DNA of 20,051 nucleotides, taken from a virus. The notes under the pieces are model-generated. The model was not told the origin of the DNA and did not search any database. It worked only from the letters and a program-made list of their open reading frames with translations. Of this stretch, positions 1 through 7,061 are shown piece after piece. The stretch covers positions 1 through 20,051 of IMG/VR virus record IMGVR_UViG_3300022916_000105. The stretch is one strand, 5' to 3'. The position numbers and the translations under genes were made by a program. Positions within the stretch are counted from its first letter, which is position 1, and every line of letters begins with the position of its first letter.

Positions 1-312
1 CCTGCTAACTTTGTGTTTGTTTTCTATTTCTTGAAATGGGTCAGATTTGTTTCCAAGTCGGATAGTCTTTTTTTGCTTTAAGAGATGAGCAAGAATTGAT
101 TTGGGATTTTTGTTTTTAATTCCATTTTCTAATTTCTTTTCAAGAAGGTCTAAATCAGCTGGTTTCAAATCATCATCCCAAATGTTATTTAGATTCCTAA
201 AATAACAATGATGGCAATCTGTTAGGCAGTTGCCATATGAGTCAATAGAAAGTGGAAGAGGACAGTACAAACCGTCCCCTCTCACTGTTACACTACTTTT
301 TAACTTCTTCAC
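1..312 (-). CDS. Radical SAM protein, N-terminal part (gene continues past left edge)
   Basis: The frame opens with GTG at 312-310, overlapping the TAG stop of the upstream gene (TAGTG), and stays open for 104 codons to the window edge. Residues 29-36 read CLTDCHHC, the CxxxCxxC triad that holds the 4Fe-4S cluster of radical SAM enzymes, followed by YFR. Further on, residues RLGNKSDPFQ resemble the segment after the cluster loop in spore-photoproduct-lyase-like and phage radical SAM proteins. The enzyme should cleave S-adenosylmethionine to start radical chemistry; the substrate cannot be told from this fragment. Translational coupling to the acidic protein gene suggests co-expression with the methyltransferase and glycosyltransferase genes just upstream, so a role in modified-base chemistry or DNA repair is possible. 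The GTG start is inferred from the overlap; no ATG lies in frame before the cluster. Confidence 0.75.
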   Translation of the reverse strand, partial: MKKLKSSVTVRGDGLYCPLPLSIDSYGNCLTDCHHCYFRNLNNIWDDDLKPADLDLLEKKLENGIKNKNPKSILAHLLKQKKTIRLGNKSDPFQEIENKHKVSR

Positions 313-1013
313 TACTTGGTAGGAATATCAATATCAAAGTGAGGTGCCATCTTTGAAACTCTCCGGACATCGTCTTTGGTTTCTTTTAAGTTGGCTTTTC
401 CACCAGCATCCTCATAAAGAGCATCTGCAGCTTCTGCCCATGCTTCCATAGTTTTAGGAGCTTTCTTGGCATTCAGAGCTTTACAAACTGCATCCAGACG
501 AGTCATTCCAACCTTTACTTTTTTAGGCTTTGGAGCAGGTGCTTCCTCTTCATCATCATCCTCAGCAGGAGTGGCTTTCTTTGCTTTCTTTCCTTTCTTA
601 GCTTTTGGAGCAGGTGCCTCTTCTTCCACATCCTCATCCTCTTCATCCTCTTCATCCTCTTCATCCTCTTCATCCTCTTCATCCTCTTCATCCTCTTCAT
701 CCTCTTCATCCTCTGGTTCAGGGGCAGGAGCTTTCTTGCTTTTCTTTCCTTTCTTAGCTTTTGGAGCAGGGGCTTCCTCTTCCTCTTCTTCCTCCTCCTC
801 TTCAACTTCTTCACCTTCCATCAATCCCATCTCTTCTAAGATAGCAATGGTTTTATCTGAAAACTCATCATCCTCAGTTATAAGCTTGGAAGCTTTTGTT
901 ATCCCAGCTTTCAGGTCAACATCCTTAGCTTTTGTTGTTACTACAATCGCTGGATCAAGTTCCATCACAGCATTTAATTCTTTCGCGGCTTTGATTAAAT
1001 CGTTTCTGTTCAT
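312..1013 (-). CDS. Phage protein with long Glu/Asp tract and Ala-Pro-Lys linkers
   Basis: This is a 233-residue protein in three parts. Residues 1-65 form a small, probably helical domain (MNRNDLIKAAKELN...). Residues 65-170 are low complexity, with acidic runs (a run of EEDEEDEED type) alternating with three APAPK-type segments rich in lysine (KAKKGKKSKK, KAKKGKKAKK, KPKKVK). Residues 170-233 form a second folded domain containing MEAWAEAADALYEDAGG. The layout of two small domains joined by an acidic/basic tether resembles proteins I associate with other Bacteroidota and gut phages, but no function is known to me. A DNA-mimic, histone-like or scaffold role would be speculation. ATG at 1013 follows an A-rich leader without Shine-Dalgarno. 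Its stop overlaps the GTG of the radical SAM gene. The tract arises from a perfect 9-bp tandem repeat. Confidence 0.8.
   Translation of the reverse strand: MNRNDLIKAAKELNAVMELDPAIVVTTKAKDVDLKAGITKASKLITEDDEFSDKTIAILEEMGLMEGEEVEEEEEEEEEEAPAPKAKKGKKSKKAPAPEPEDEEDEEDEEDEEDEEDEEDEEDEEDEDVEEEAPAPKAKKGKKAKKATPAEDDDEEEAPAPKPKKVKVGMTRLDAVCKALNAKKAPKTMEAWAEAADALYEDAGGKANLKETKDDVRRVSKMAPHFDIDIPTK
634..714. repeat. 9-bp tandem repeat, nine perfect copies of TCATCCTCT
   Basis: Nine uninterrupted copies of the 9-mer lie inside the coding region of the acidic protein and encode Glu/Asp triplets on the minus strand. Perfect identity at the DNA level, where synonymous GAA/GAG and GAT/GAC variation would be free, indicates recent expansion by slippage. 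The copy number should vary in multiples of three codons without breaking the frame. Confidence 0.95.
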
Positions 1014-1088
1014 AATTATTTTTTTACTTTTTTAAAAATGGTTTTATTTTAACATTCATCTATATAATACAATTGCCTTTTGGTTGCA

Positions 1089-1415
1089 TTAGGGTTGGTG
1101 GTTATTATTTTTTTCTTTTCTATATTTAAGAACACCATCAACCCACTTCCTTTTAGATACTAAAGAAGCCTTAACAAAATGCTTCATAGCATAGGCCATG
1201 AGCTCCTCTGGTGTTTCGGGTAGTTTAGGAGCTTCTGTGCACTTTCCTTCTTCACATTTAGTTGGTTCTTTTATTAGCTCCTGTTCCAGCCAACTTATAT
1301 GATGTTGTATTGTTTTTTGTAGTTTAGCCTGTTCCATTTGGCTATGAGTTTCAAACAATCCCTTTACCATAAAGACTAAATTGACTAAATGTTTTCTATG
1401 ATCCATAACATCCAT
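1089..1415 (-). CDS. Hypothetical phage protein, about 108 aa
   Basis: I do not recognise this protein. The start chosen is ATG at 1415 (MDVMDHRKHLVNLVF), 64 bases after the methyltransferase stop. A longer version from ATG at 1535 would run 40 residues into the methyltransferase gene and has a poor-looking N-terminus, so I reject it; ATG at 1406 is another option. The N-terminal 50 residues look helical and amphipathic. The middle has an acidic, Cys-containing, proline-broken linker (KCEEGKCTEAPKLPETPEE). The C-terminus is basic and hydrophilic (RKWVDGVLKYRKEKNNN). It lies between the methyltransferase and the acidic protein and is probably co-transcribed with both. Confidence 0.65.
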   Translation of the reverse strand: MDVMDHRKHLVNLVFMVKGLFETHSQMEQAKLQKTIQHHISWLEQELIKEPTKCEEGKCTEAPKLPETPEELMAYAMKHFVKASLVSKRKWVDGVLKYRKEKNNNHQP

Positions 1416-1479
1416 TTTATAAATTGAACAATCCAATATGATATACCGATGGTGCCTCCAATAACTAATAACCAACTTA

Positions 1480-2244
1480 TTAAAAAAGCCCACGCACTTT
1501 TGGCTTATCAGCCAATTTTGATGCAGCTTTAGCAATTCTATTTTTAGCTATTTCAAAATACTTATTATCTATTTCAATTCCAATAAAATTTCTATTCAAA
1601 TTCACACAGGCAACGCCAGTTGTTCCTGAACCCATTGTAAAATCAAGGACTGTTTCACCTTCATCCGTGTAGGTTTTGATTAGGTATTCCATCAAAGCAA
1701 CTGGTTTTTGAGTAGGATGAACATTCCTACTGTTGTCTGTTCCAAATGTTTGTATACTTTTAGGATAATTAGTATGAGTCTGCTTATATGGTTTCTTTAT
1801 TGATCTTCCGAATCCCAACTCTGTTTTACTTGGATTCACACCTCCTCTTGGCTTCCCGTCTGTTTTAATAAGTCCCTGTGGGTTATACGTTCCAAATTTT
1901 TTATAAAAAATAGATATGTTTTCATGTACTTTCATAACTTGTTTTTTAGCCAGCATCGGATTTGATGGTCTTTTTTTATGCCATATTATATCATACTTAT
2001 AGTTCTTAATATTACTCATTCTTAAAGCACTACTGAAAGGCTCACTACCAAATAATACAATAGCTCCGTTAGGTTTTATTAGTTTGTTTAGTCTTAGCCA
2101 CATTTCATCAAAAGGAATTACACTATCCCATTTACAATTAGTTATACCATAGGGTAAATCACAAATAACAGCATCAATACTTTTATTTGGTATGTCTTTC
2201 ATTACTTCGAGACAATCGCCTAAATATATTTCGTTTCTTTTCAT
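1480..2244 (-). CDS. Beta-class DNA methyltransferase (N6-adenine or N4-cytosine)
   Basis: This is a SAM-dependent DNA amino-methyltransferase of 254 residues. The catalytic motif IV DLPY is at residues 29-32, ahead of motif I (DFTMGSGTTG, 201-210) that binds AdoMet; this motif order defines the beta class. HPTQKP at 176-181 is typical of the same family, and IGIEID at 221-226 fits motif II. DLPY is a variant of DPPY and favours N6-adenine over N4-cytosine. The length is normal for a solitary phage methyltransferase, and no restriction endonuclease is nearby, so it probably protects phage DNA or marks it for regulation. It does not make 5-methylcytosine. ATG at 2244 follows TTAAAAACGAAAT, a relative of the AAAACTC leader found at 11.4-14.7 kb. 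Confidence 0.9.
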   Translation of the reverse strand: MKRNEIYLGDCLEVMKDIPNKSIDAVICDLPYGITNCKWDSVIPFDEMWLRLNKLIKPNGAIVLFGSEPFSSALRMSNIKNYKYDIIWHKKRPSNPMLAKKQVMKVHENISIFYKKFGTYNPQGLIKTDGKPRGGVNPSKTELGFGRSIKKPYKQTHTNYPKSIQTFGTDNSRNVHPTQKPVALMEYLIKTYTDEGETVLDFTMGSGTTGVACVNLNRNFIGIEIDNKYFEIAKNRIAKAASKLADKPKVRGLF

Positions 2245-2315
2245 ATTTCGTTTTTAATTATTCTTGTCTACAAATAGAACAATGTTTATGGTCCGTTATC
2301 ATATTATATTCAGTT

Positions 2316-3140
2316 TCATTTTATTTTCTTTAATTTCATTCCATAATTATCGACACCTTTCTTAATTTCCAAACCTTTCTTTTTTATCAGTTTGTTTCTT
2401 TTAAAGGGTGTATAATTTACTTGGTGCTGCCACCGTCCCCACTTCCATGTTACTCTAGTTAGGTTGGGGTGTAGCTCTTTAAGAGCTTCTGCCATCTTTA
2501 AACGACCATCTTGGATCAAATATAAGTCCTCAGTGTTTCCTCCTTTAATAGTCATTGTGGTGGATTTCAATTGTATGAAAGCATAGAAAAGAATCGTACA
2601 CCATTTCTCCTTTAAAGCTTGCAAACAAACATCTGTATCATCATTGTACAGGCTTCTCCATCTAAAGGGAATGGCATTGTTCACTAGTGTGCAGGAATAG
2701 ATTCGGGTGTTTATAACAAAGGCTGGATGTAGAACTTTACTAGGTACAAAGAAGTCATATTGGAATCCAGCATATGCTATATTCTCATATCTATCCACAA
2801 AGTCCTCAGCACACCTAAAGATAGTGCCTGATGTAACAGGAACATGGTAGTTGTTATTGAATCTACAAAAGCCTTCAATATTATCATCCAGTTGCCAATG
2901 TCTTTTAGCTCCTAAAGATATGGAATGTTCCATGATCCAATTCCTAGCTGAAAACAATCCCTTATTGCTAAAGGGCAATACCAGAATCTTTTTAGGAGAA
3001 ATGACAGAAGCATATTGCTCATACTCTTCTTTTTCTACCACTATATAATAAGGCATATTCATTAGCTCCAGAGCTTTACTAGTCAATCTGGTTTCCCACC
3101 TACCTTTAGATGGTATGTACACTGGGTATTTAGGATTCAT
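2316..3140 (-). CDS. TET/JBP-associated-type glycosyltransferase (TAGT-like)
   Basis: This 274-residue protein matches my memory of the TAGT family of phage glycosyltransferases. The marks are an N-terminal YPVYIPSKGRWETRLTSKAL, LPFSN at 55-59, ARNWIMEHS near 65-73, an acidic HWQLDDNI at 81-88 that likely binds metal and nucleotide sugar, a second acidic cluster NDDTD at 166-170, then TMTIKGGNTEDLY near 195-207 and a C-terminal RLKMAEAL...WKWGRWQH. Family members are linked to glycosylation of hydroxylated bases such as 5-hydroxymethylcytosine in phage DNA. No TET/JBP oxygenase or C5 methyltransferase lies in this window, so the acceptor hydroxyl must come from elsewhere in the genome or be another base. 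The start overlaps the end of the upstream 89-residue gene by 11 bases, which indicates tight coupling. Confidence 0.8.
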   Translation of the reverse strand: MNPKYPVYIPSKGRWETRLTSKALELMNMPYYIVVEKEEYEQYASVISPKKILVLPFSNKGLFSARNWIMEHSISLGAKRHWQLDDNIEGFCRFNNNYHVPVTSGTIFRCAEDFVDRYENIAYAGFQYDFFVPSKVLHPAFVINTRIYSCTLVNNAIPFRWRSLYNDDTDVCLQALKEKWCTILFYAFIQLKSTTMTIKGGNTEDLYLIQDGRLKMAEALKELHPNLTRVTWKWGRWQHQVNYTPFKRNKLIKKKGLEIKKGVDNYGMKLKKIK

Positions 3141-3399
3141 CGATGTATCGTTTATTGAAGTGATGACGAATTTCTCTTTTTGGATACCAAATGCTTGGTT
3201 GCTTTTTAGTTATCCTTTGATTAAGAAGCTTTGCAAACTCCTCTACATCTTCTTGGTTTCTAAAGTGGACAATTATTTTACGGAAGGAGGTTAAATCATT
3301 CTGTGTAAATTCAGGCATCCCTTCCCACTCCTTTTCCCATAGAGGTTTGACTTCAAAGAATCCTTTGGACTTCTTTTCTGGTTTTTTATTTCTTTCCAT
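3130..3399 (-). CDS. Small conserved partner of the TAGT-like glycosyltransferase
   Basis: This is an 89-residue basic protein. Its central segment reads MPEFTQNDLTSFRKIIVHF followed by EDVEEFAKLLNQ and a C-terminal SIWYPKREI and RYIDE. I recall this pattern from short phage proteins encoded directly upstream of, and overlapping, TAGT-like glycosyltransferases, but no biochemical role is known to me. The 11-base overlap with the glycosyltransferase start keeps the two products in step, so a complex or chaperone function is plausible. It begins one base after the stop of the 93-residue gene upstream. Confidence 0.75.
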   Translation of the reverse strand: MERNKKPEKKSKGFFEVKPLWEKEWEGMPEFTQNDLTSFRKIIVHFRNQEDVEEFAKLLNQRITKKQPSIWYPKREIRHHFNKRYIDES

Positions 3400-3400
3400 A

Positions 3401-3682
3401 TTATAAACAATTTGAAAGCTCTTCCAACCAATTCTTATCTTTAAGATTGTTATGAAGCATATTAAGATTAAGAATCAAATCAGCAAAATTCTTTCCTGTC
3501 ACTAATTGTGATTCTGGATTTGGTATATTAGCATAAGCATCAAGCGCATGAAATGAATTGACATACAATCGTTCTTGAGTCACTTGTATAGTTTTCTTTT
3601 CTATATCAAAATAACATAAATACAAAATACCTCTTGTGCTTTCTGGGATTGGTGTTCCTAAAATAGTTGTTGGATTTTTCAT
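3401..3682 (-). CDS. Hypothetical protein, 93 aa
   Basis: No recognised family. The N-terminal half (ILYLCYFDIEKKTIQVTQERLY) looks like a beta-hairpin and the C-terminal half (FADLILNLNMLHNNLKDKNWLEEL) like amphipathic helices. There is no signal peptide or membrane segment. ATG at 3682 follows the A-rich TTTTAAACAAAAATATT, without Shine-Dalgarno. It sits 11 bases after the helicase gene and one base before the TAGT partner, so it belongs to the same transcript. Confidence 0.7.
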   Translation of the reverse strand: MKNPTTILGTPIPESTRGILYLCYFDIEKKTIQVTQERLYVNSFHALDAYANIPNPESQLVTGKNFADLILNLNMLHNNLKDKNWLEELSNCL

Positions 3683-3693
3683 AATATTTTTGT

Positions 3694-5241
3694 TTAAAAG
3701 TAACTTGTTAAAAATGGTCTTCCAATTTGTAATTTCTGTAAAACATATACATGTTGGGAGCTGTCAAATGCTCCTTCTCTAATTACCAATTCATTTATTC
3801 GCATCACACCCAGATTCTTTTCTCTGCCTTTCCAATCTTGATTTAAACCATACATGGCTGTAACATGGGCATACTTCCTTTTGTCTTCAGAAAAGTTTTT
3901 TAGACTCAAGCTGTTTTTTTCATAGCTATTAGCATCGGCTTGGGTGGGTGCTATCACAAGCGCATTCCTTTCCTGACTAATACTTCTCAAACCTTTCCAG
4001 ATTTCATTTTGTTGATGTCTAAATTCCATCCGACTTGGAGGAGCTAAAATATCAGCATAATCAATTGCTATTAAATCAGGTACAAACCCATCTTCCACCT
4101 CCCACATATTAAGTATGTCATTGATTCCCTTTATAGACAAGGTGCCATTAGCATGAGTGGATAGTTTGAATTGTTTAGGATGGTTTATGAAAAAGTCAGA
4201 ATACTTTTCTTGAGCTTCTTTTTTACTCAGGGCATTTTTGATATGAATCTCTTTAATCCATGGTGTGCCTAATCTGTATTTGTAATATTGATCACAATTG
4301 TAACAGGGTGAATATTCAGGATTGTCTTTGTAAGACTGTATCAAGTCCTCTAATACAATGTCCTGCCTGATTGTGTCCTTAGTGTAATCTAACCCATCTA
4401 ACACCCCAATCATTGACTCCCGTTCGTCTAAAGTACAAGAATCAAGCTGATTACGGAGGCAGTCTTTCACAGGAAGCCACAAGGCACCGGTATATCTATC
4501 TTGATTGCTCTTTCTGGCTAAGTAAATACACATACGAAGGATTTGTTGAGTTTCGGTCATATCTCCAGCTTGGAAGAAAGCAACCTTTGCTCCTTGGCGG
4601 GAAGCTCTTATCGTCATATCTAATAACCAAAATGTCTTTCCTCTTTTCTCTGGGGCCATTAAACCAATCAAACCTCCTCTAACAAATTGATGATTCCAAA
4701 ACTTTCCTAATGCTCCGGGATATTGTACAATTGGAGTTTCGGATTCTGAAAAAGCTTTACTAACAACATCCAGAGTAGATTCATCAGAAAGGTTTATGTC
4801 CATCCTTTCTTCAGCTACTGATTTGTAATCTTTTATCAGTGCCTCAGCTTCTTCCAATTTTCCATCATCTAATAGAGTTTGGGTTTGTTCATTTAATTGA
4901 ATCAGCTTTCTTTCTTTGAAATGCTTTTTTGTTTTGCTTAATAGGGCTTTTATATTGATTGGGTCACTTACATACTCCTCATTTAAATCAGGCAAGATAT
5001 CATTTTCAATCTCTTCTGCCAAGTCCTCTGATATTTTTTTATGCTTAACTTTCTCAAAGTAAATGATTTCAATATCTTTTTCTGGTGCTTTTTTAAACTG
5101 CTCATAATATTCCATACACCATTTAGCTAGGATGCCAGCCGCTGCGCTTTGGAATAAATCTAATTTAAGCACAGGTGCTATCTGTTTGATGTAATCAGTT
5201 GAAGTGATTAAGCCTATTATGATTTTTCTTTCTAAGTTCAT
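3694..5241 (-). CDS. DnaB-type replicative helicase with Cys-rich insertion
   Basis: A 515-residue replicative helicase of the RecA-fold DnaB superfamily, expected to unwind the phage replication fork. The N-terminal ~140 residues are helical and end in a charged linker. The Walker A loop is APEKRGKT at 196-203, Walker B is LIAIDYAD near 390-397 and the sensor strand is APTQAD near 431-436. The acidic FFQAGDM near 222-228 fits the catalytic strand. Between Walker A and B lies a long insertion (about 250-350) with C261, C269 and CYNC at 313-316, which could bind zinc. The region from FKLSTH to the end (DYADILAPPSR, RHQQNEIWKGLR, NFSEDKRK) matches phage helicases that I remember with the same insertion. 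Its start overlaps the end of the loader gene by 4 bases (ATGA). Confidence 0.9.
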   Translation of the reverse strand: MNLERKIIIGLITSTDYIKQIAPVLKLDLFQSAAAGILAKWCMEYYEQFKKAPEKDIEIIYFEKVKHKKISEDLAEEIENDILPDLNEEYVSDPINIKALLSKTKKHFKERKLIQLNEQTQTLLDDGKLEEAEALIKDYKSVAEERMDINLSDESTLDVVSKAFSESETPIVQYPGALGKFWNHQFVRGGLIGLMAPEKRGKTFWLLDMTIRASRQGAKVAFFQAGDMTETQQILRMCIYLARKSNQDRYTGALWLPVKDCLRNQLDSCTLDERESMIGVLDGLDYTKDTIRQDIVLEDLIQSYKDNPEYSPCYNCDQYYKYRLGTPWIKEIHIKNALSKKEAQEKYSDFFINHPKQFKLSTHANGTLSIKGINDILNMWEVEDGFVPDLIAIDYADILAPPSRMEFRHQQNEIWKGLRSISQERNALVIAPTQADANSYEKNSLSLKNFSEDKRKYAHVTAMYGLNQDWKGREKNLGVMRINELVIREGAFDSSQHVYVLQKLQIGRPFLTSYF

Positions 5242-5834
5242 ATGGGTTTATTGAATTTTATTTGTTTACACATTCTTTGGATTCTGCTTGGTATGCGATC
5301 ATCTCCTAAATTCTGAGCTAATTCAGCCAAACTAAAATTGGATGTTATTATGGTTTCTTTTTCCCATTCATACCTTCTGTTGATGATTATGTAAAGAATC
5401 TGTAATGCCCACTCCGTAACTCTTTCTGCTCCAAGGTCATCCAGTACCAAATAATCATAGGCTATATATTTTTCAATTATTTGATTCTCATCCATGACAT
5501 TCTTTCCATAGCTTGCTTTTATCTCAACCAATAAGTCTGAGGCATTTTTAAAGCAGTAGGAAGCTTCTTGATTGTAGATGTAATTGAAATGCTTAGTTTC
5601 CAATAACATGGTACAGGCTTCTATTGTTTTACCACTTTTAACCACTCCATACAAATAGCTATTTTCCCACATTTCTATTTCAGGAAGGTTTAAGCATAAA
5701 AGATCAGTTTCAATTCTTGGAGGAAATGTTGAATGAATAAAGCTTTCTTTTATCAAGCTGTTCCACTTTCCTTCTCTGATACAAAATTCACATTCCTGCC
5801 TTTTGTATTCTCTTTTACATTTGATACATTCCAT
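5238..5834 (-). CDS. DnaC-like helicase loader ATPase with N-terminal zinc finger
   Basis: A 198-residue AAA+ loader for the downstream helicase. An N-terminal CxxC-x8-CxxC (C3, C6, C15, C18) should bind zinc. The ATPase core has Walker A GVVKSGKT at 63-70, Walker B YLVLDDLG at 128-135, a sensor I strand IITSN at 162-166 and a late arginine-rich RIPSRIQRM that could supply the arginine finger. This order matches DnaC/IstB-type proteins, though it is short. Its stop overlaps the helicase start (ATGA), which fits a loader and its client being made together. It begins two bases after the 96-residue gene. Confidence 0.88.
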   Translation of the reverse strand: MECIKCKREYKRQECEFCIREGKWNSLIKESFIHSTFPPRIETDLLCLNLPEIEMWENSYLYGVVKSGKTIEACTMLLETKHFNYIYNQEASYCFKNASDLLVEIKASYGKNVMDENQIIEKYIAYDYLVLDDLGAERVTEWALQILYIIINRRYEWEKETIITSNFSLAELAQNLGDDRIPSRIQRMCKQIKFNKPI

Positions 5835-5836
5835 AG

Positions 5837-6127
5837 TTAGTTATGCTCAGGTTGTTGTATGATTCTTTTCTTTTCAAAATTTATAAGCTCCTGCACTCTA
5901 TCCATCAATACTTTTATTTTTTCAAAATGGGGTGTTTCTTTTTCTGCTTCTCTCACAATCTCTTTAATCACAGGTGTGACTGTATCATTTGTGAAAGGGT
6001 ATTGCCTTCCTGTAATTGCAAAAGTTATATCATCTAGCATTTTTTTAAACTCTAAAGAATCACGAAGCCCTTTAGCAAGTTTTCTAGCATCTTCAATTGT
6101 TTTTAATTTTTCATAAGTCATAATCAT
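5837..6127 (-). CDS. Hypothetical replication-module protein, 96 aa
   Basis: I do not recognise this protein. It is almost wholly helical and charged: an N-terminal EKLKTIEDARKLAKGLRDSLEF, then a short loop with ITGRQYPFTNDTVTP, then a C-terminal helix KIKVLMDRVQELINFEKKR. There is no cysteine cluster or nucleotide-binding motif. ATGA overlap with the initiator-like gene upstream and a 2-base gap to the loader gene place it in the replication operon. The start could be ATG at 6127 or the in-frame ATG two codons later (6121). Confidence 0.7.
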   Translation of the reverse strand: MIMTYEKLKTIEDARKLAKGLRDSLEFKKMLDDITFAITGRQYPFTNDTVTPVIKEIVREAEKETPHFEKIKVLMDRVQELINFEKKRIIQQPEHN

Positions 6128-6894
6128 TTTTCTTTATCGGGTTGACCAAAGTCGGTTGTTATTTTTCTTCCTGTTTTTTTATCATTTGTTTTTCTTCTAA
6201 TGTCATTCATAAATGAAACATCATCATCCCATCGTTGTTGATTTAACCAAGTAGTTGGATGAGGTATTATGCCCCGTCCCCACTGGTCTGTTTCTTTCTG
6301 TTCAAGAATAGCGCCTTTGATTATATCCCAATCAGGTGCATCAGCTTTTTTACATATGGTGTTCCATTTAGTTTGCGCAGTAGGTTTGGCAACCTTTCTT
6401 GGATACAATTTCCAAAATCTAGTAAACAAGTCTGGTGTTATTTTTTTGGGATTTTTTTTATTATTTAGGTTTAATTTTTCTTTTTCTTTTTCTTTATCTA
6501 TATCCTTAGCACCATAACTGGTGCTTGTTAGGTACTTAATTTCTGTATTTAAATTGAATGAATCCAATATTTCTAAAACAGAATTGTGAACTTTATTTTT
6601 CGGGTTTAAAATTCCGTACTGTTCTGTTAAGAATGAGTTGATTAGCCATCGTTTTCCCCTATCAAATTCAAATATACGTTTTTCCTTCTCTGTATTGAAC
6701 AAAATCAGGGCTTGTCTTTTATTTACCATCATCTCTTTTCCAATATAAATTTGAGCAACTTCAAAGTCTACAATCCAGATTCCAGCATGGTTGCAGTCAT
6801 GGTTTATATAATCCCAGAGGAGCTTATAAGGTCCGGGCAAACTTTTCATAAAAGCTTCTTTGTATTTATTGGTATCAGTATATCGTTTCGCCAT
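6124..6894 (-). CDS. Replication initiator / replisome organizer-like protein
   Basis: This 256-residue protein has two domains. Residues 1-120 begin KRYTDTNKYKEAF and contain YKLLWDYINHDCNHAGIWIVDFEVAQ, a winged-helix-like segment that I associate with Bacteroidota phage and plasmid replication proteins. A lysine/glutamate linker follows (130-152). Residues 153-225 carry FWKLYPRKVAKPTAQTKW and HPTTWLNQQRWDDD, a C-terminal signature common to phage replication proteins and primosomal organizers. It probably binds the origin and recruits the loader and helicase encoded just downstream. The origin itself is not identified. The assignment rests on motif resemblance and gene order. Confidence 0.72.
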   Translation of the reverse strand: MAKRYTDTNKYKEAFMKSLPGPYKLLWDYINHDCNHAGIWIVDFEVAQIYIGKEMMVNKRQALILFNTEKEKRIFEFDRGKRWLINSFLTEQYGILNPKNKVHNSVLEILDSFNLNTEIKYLTSTSYGAKDIDKEKEKEKLNLNNKKNPKKITPDLFTRFWKLYPRKVAKPTAQTKWNTICKKADAPDWDIIKGAILEQKETDQWGRGIIPHPTTWLNQQRWDDDVSFMNDIRRKTNDKKTGRKITTDFGQPDKEK

Positions 6895-6896
6895 CT

Positions 6897-7061
6897 TTAG
6901 TTAGTTTTTTTAAATAGTATAGATGTATATGGGGCATTTGAATACCATATTTTATCACAAACTCCACATCTCATTTTAGATATTACATTATGTTTTATTA
7001 CATGCCAATCCCTTTTTTTAATAGGTTTCTTTCTTTCCTTACAATGACAAATGCCTCTCAT
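6897..7061 (-). CDS. Small zinc-ribbon-like protein, 54 aa
   Basis: The frame starts at ATG 7061, overlapping the primase stop (ATGA), and ends two bases before the initiator-like gene. It encodes 54 residues beginning MRGICHCKERKKP, with a second cluster RCGVCDKIW near residues 31-39. The CHC and CxxC pairs make a probable single zinc knuckle, and the protein is basic. It lies precisely in what would otherwise be a 163-base gap in a packed operon, which supports it being real. Function unknown. Confidence 0.65.
   Translation of the reverse strand: MRGICHCKERKKPIKKRDWHVIKHNVISKMRCGVCDKIWYSNAPYTSILFKKTN

Noticed and set aside
466-1035. Plus-strand poly-serine open frame opposite the acidic protein
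   Set aside because: The serine run is simply the antisense reading of the GAA/GAT repeat; the minus-strand frame fits the operon direction, has a conventional domain plan and is coupled to its neighbour.
1416-1535. N-terminal extension of the 1089-1415 gene into the methyltransferase gene
   Set aside because: It would need a 56-base overlap with the methyltransferase coding region and has no leader; ATG 1415 gives a normal spacing.
2260-2304. 14-codon frame MITDHKHCSICRQE in the gap before the methyltransferase gene
   Set aside because: It has a CxxC pair and good position but is too short to support alone; it may be a remnant of a zinc-knuckle gene or chance.
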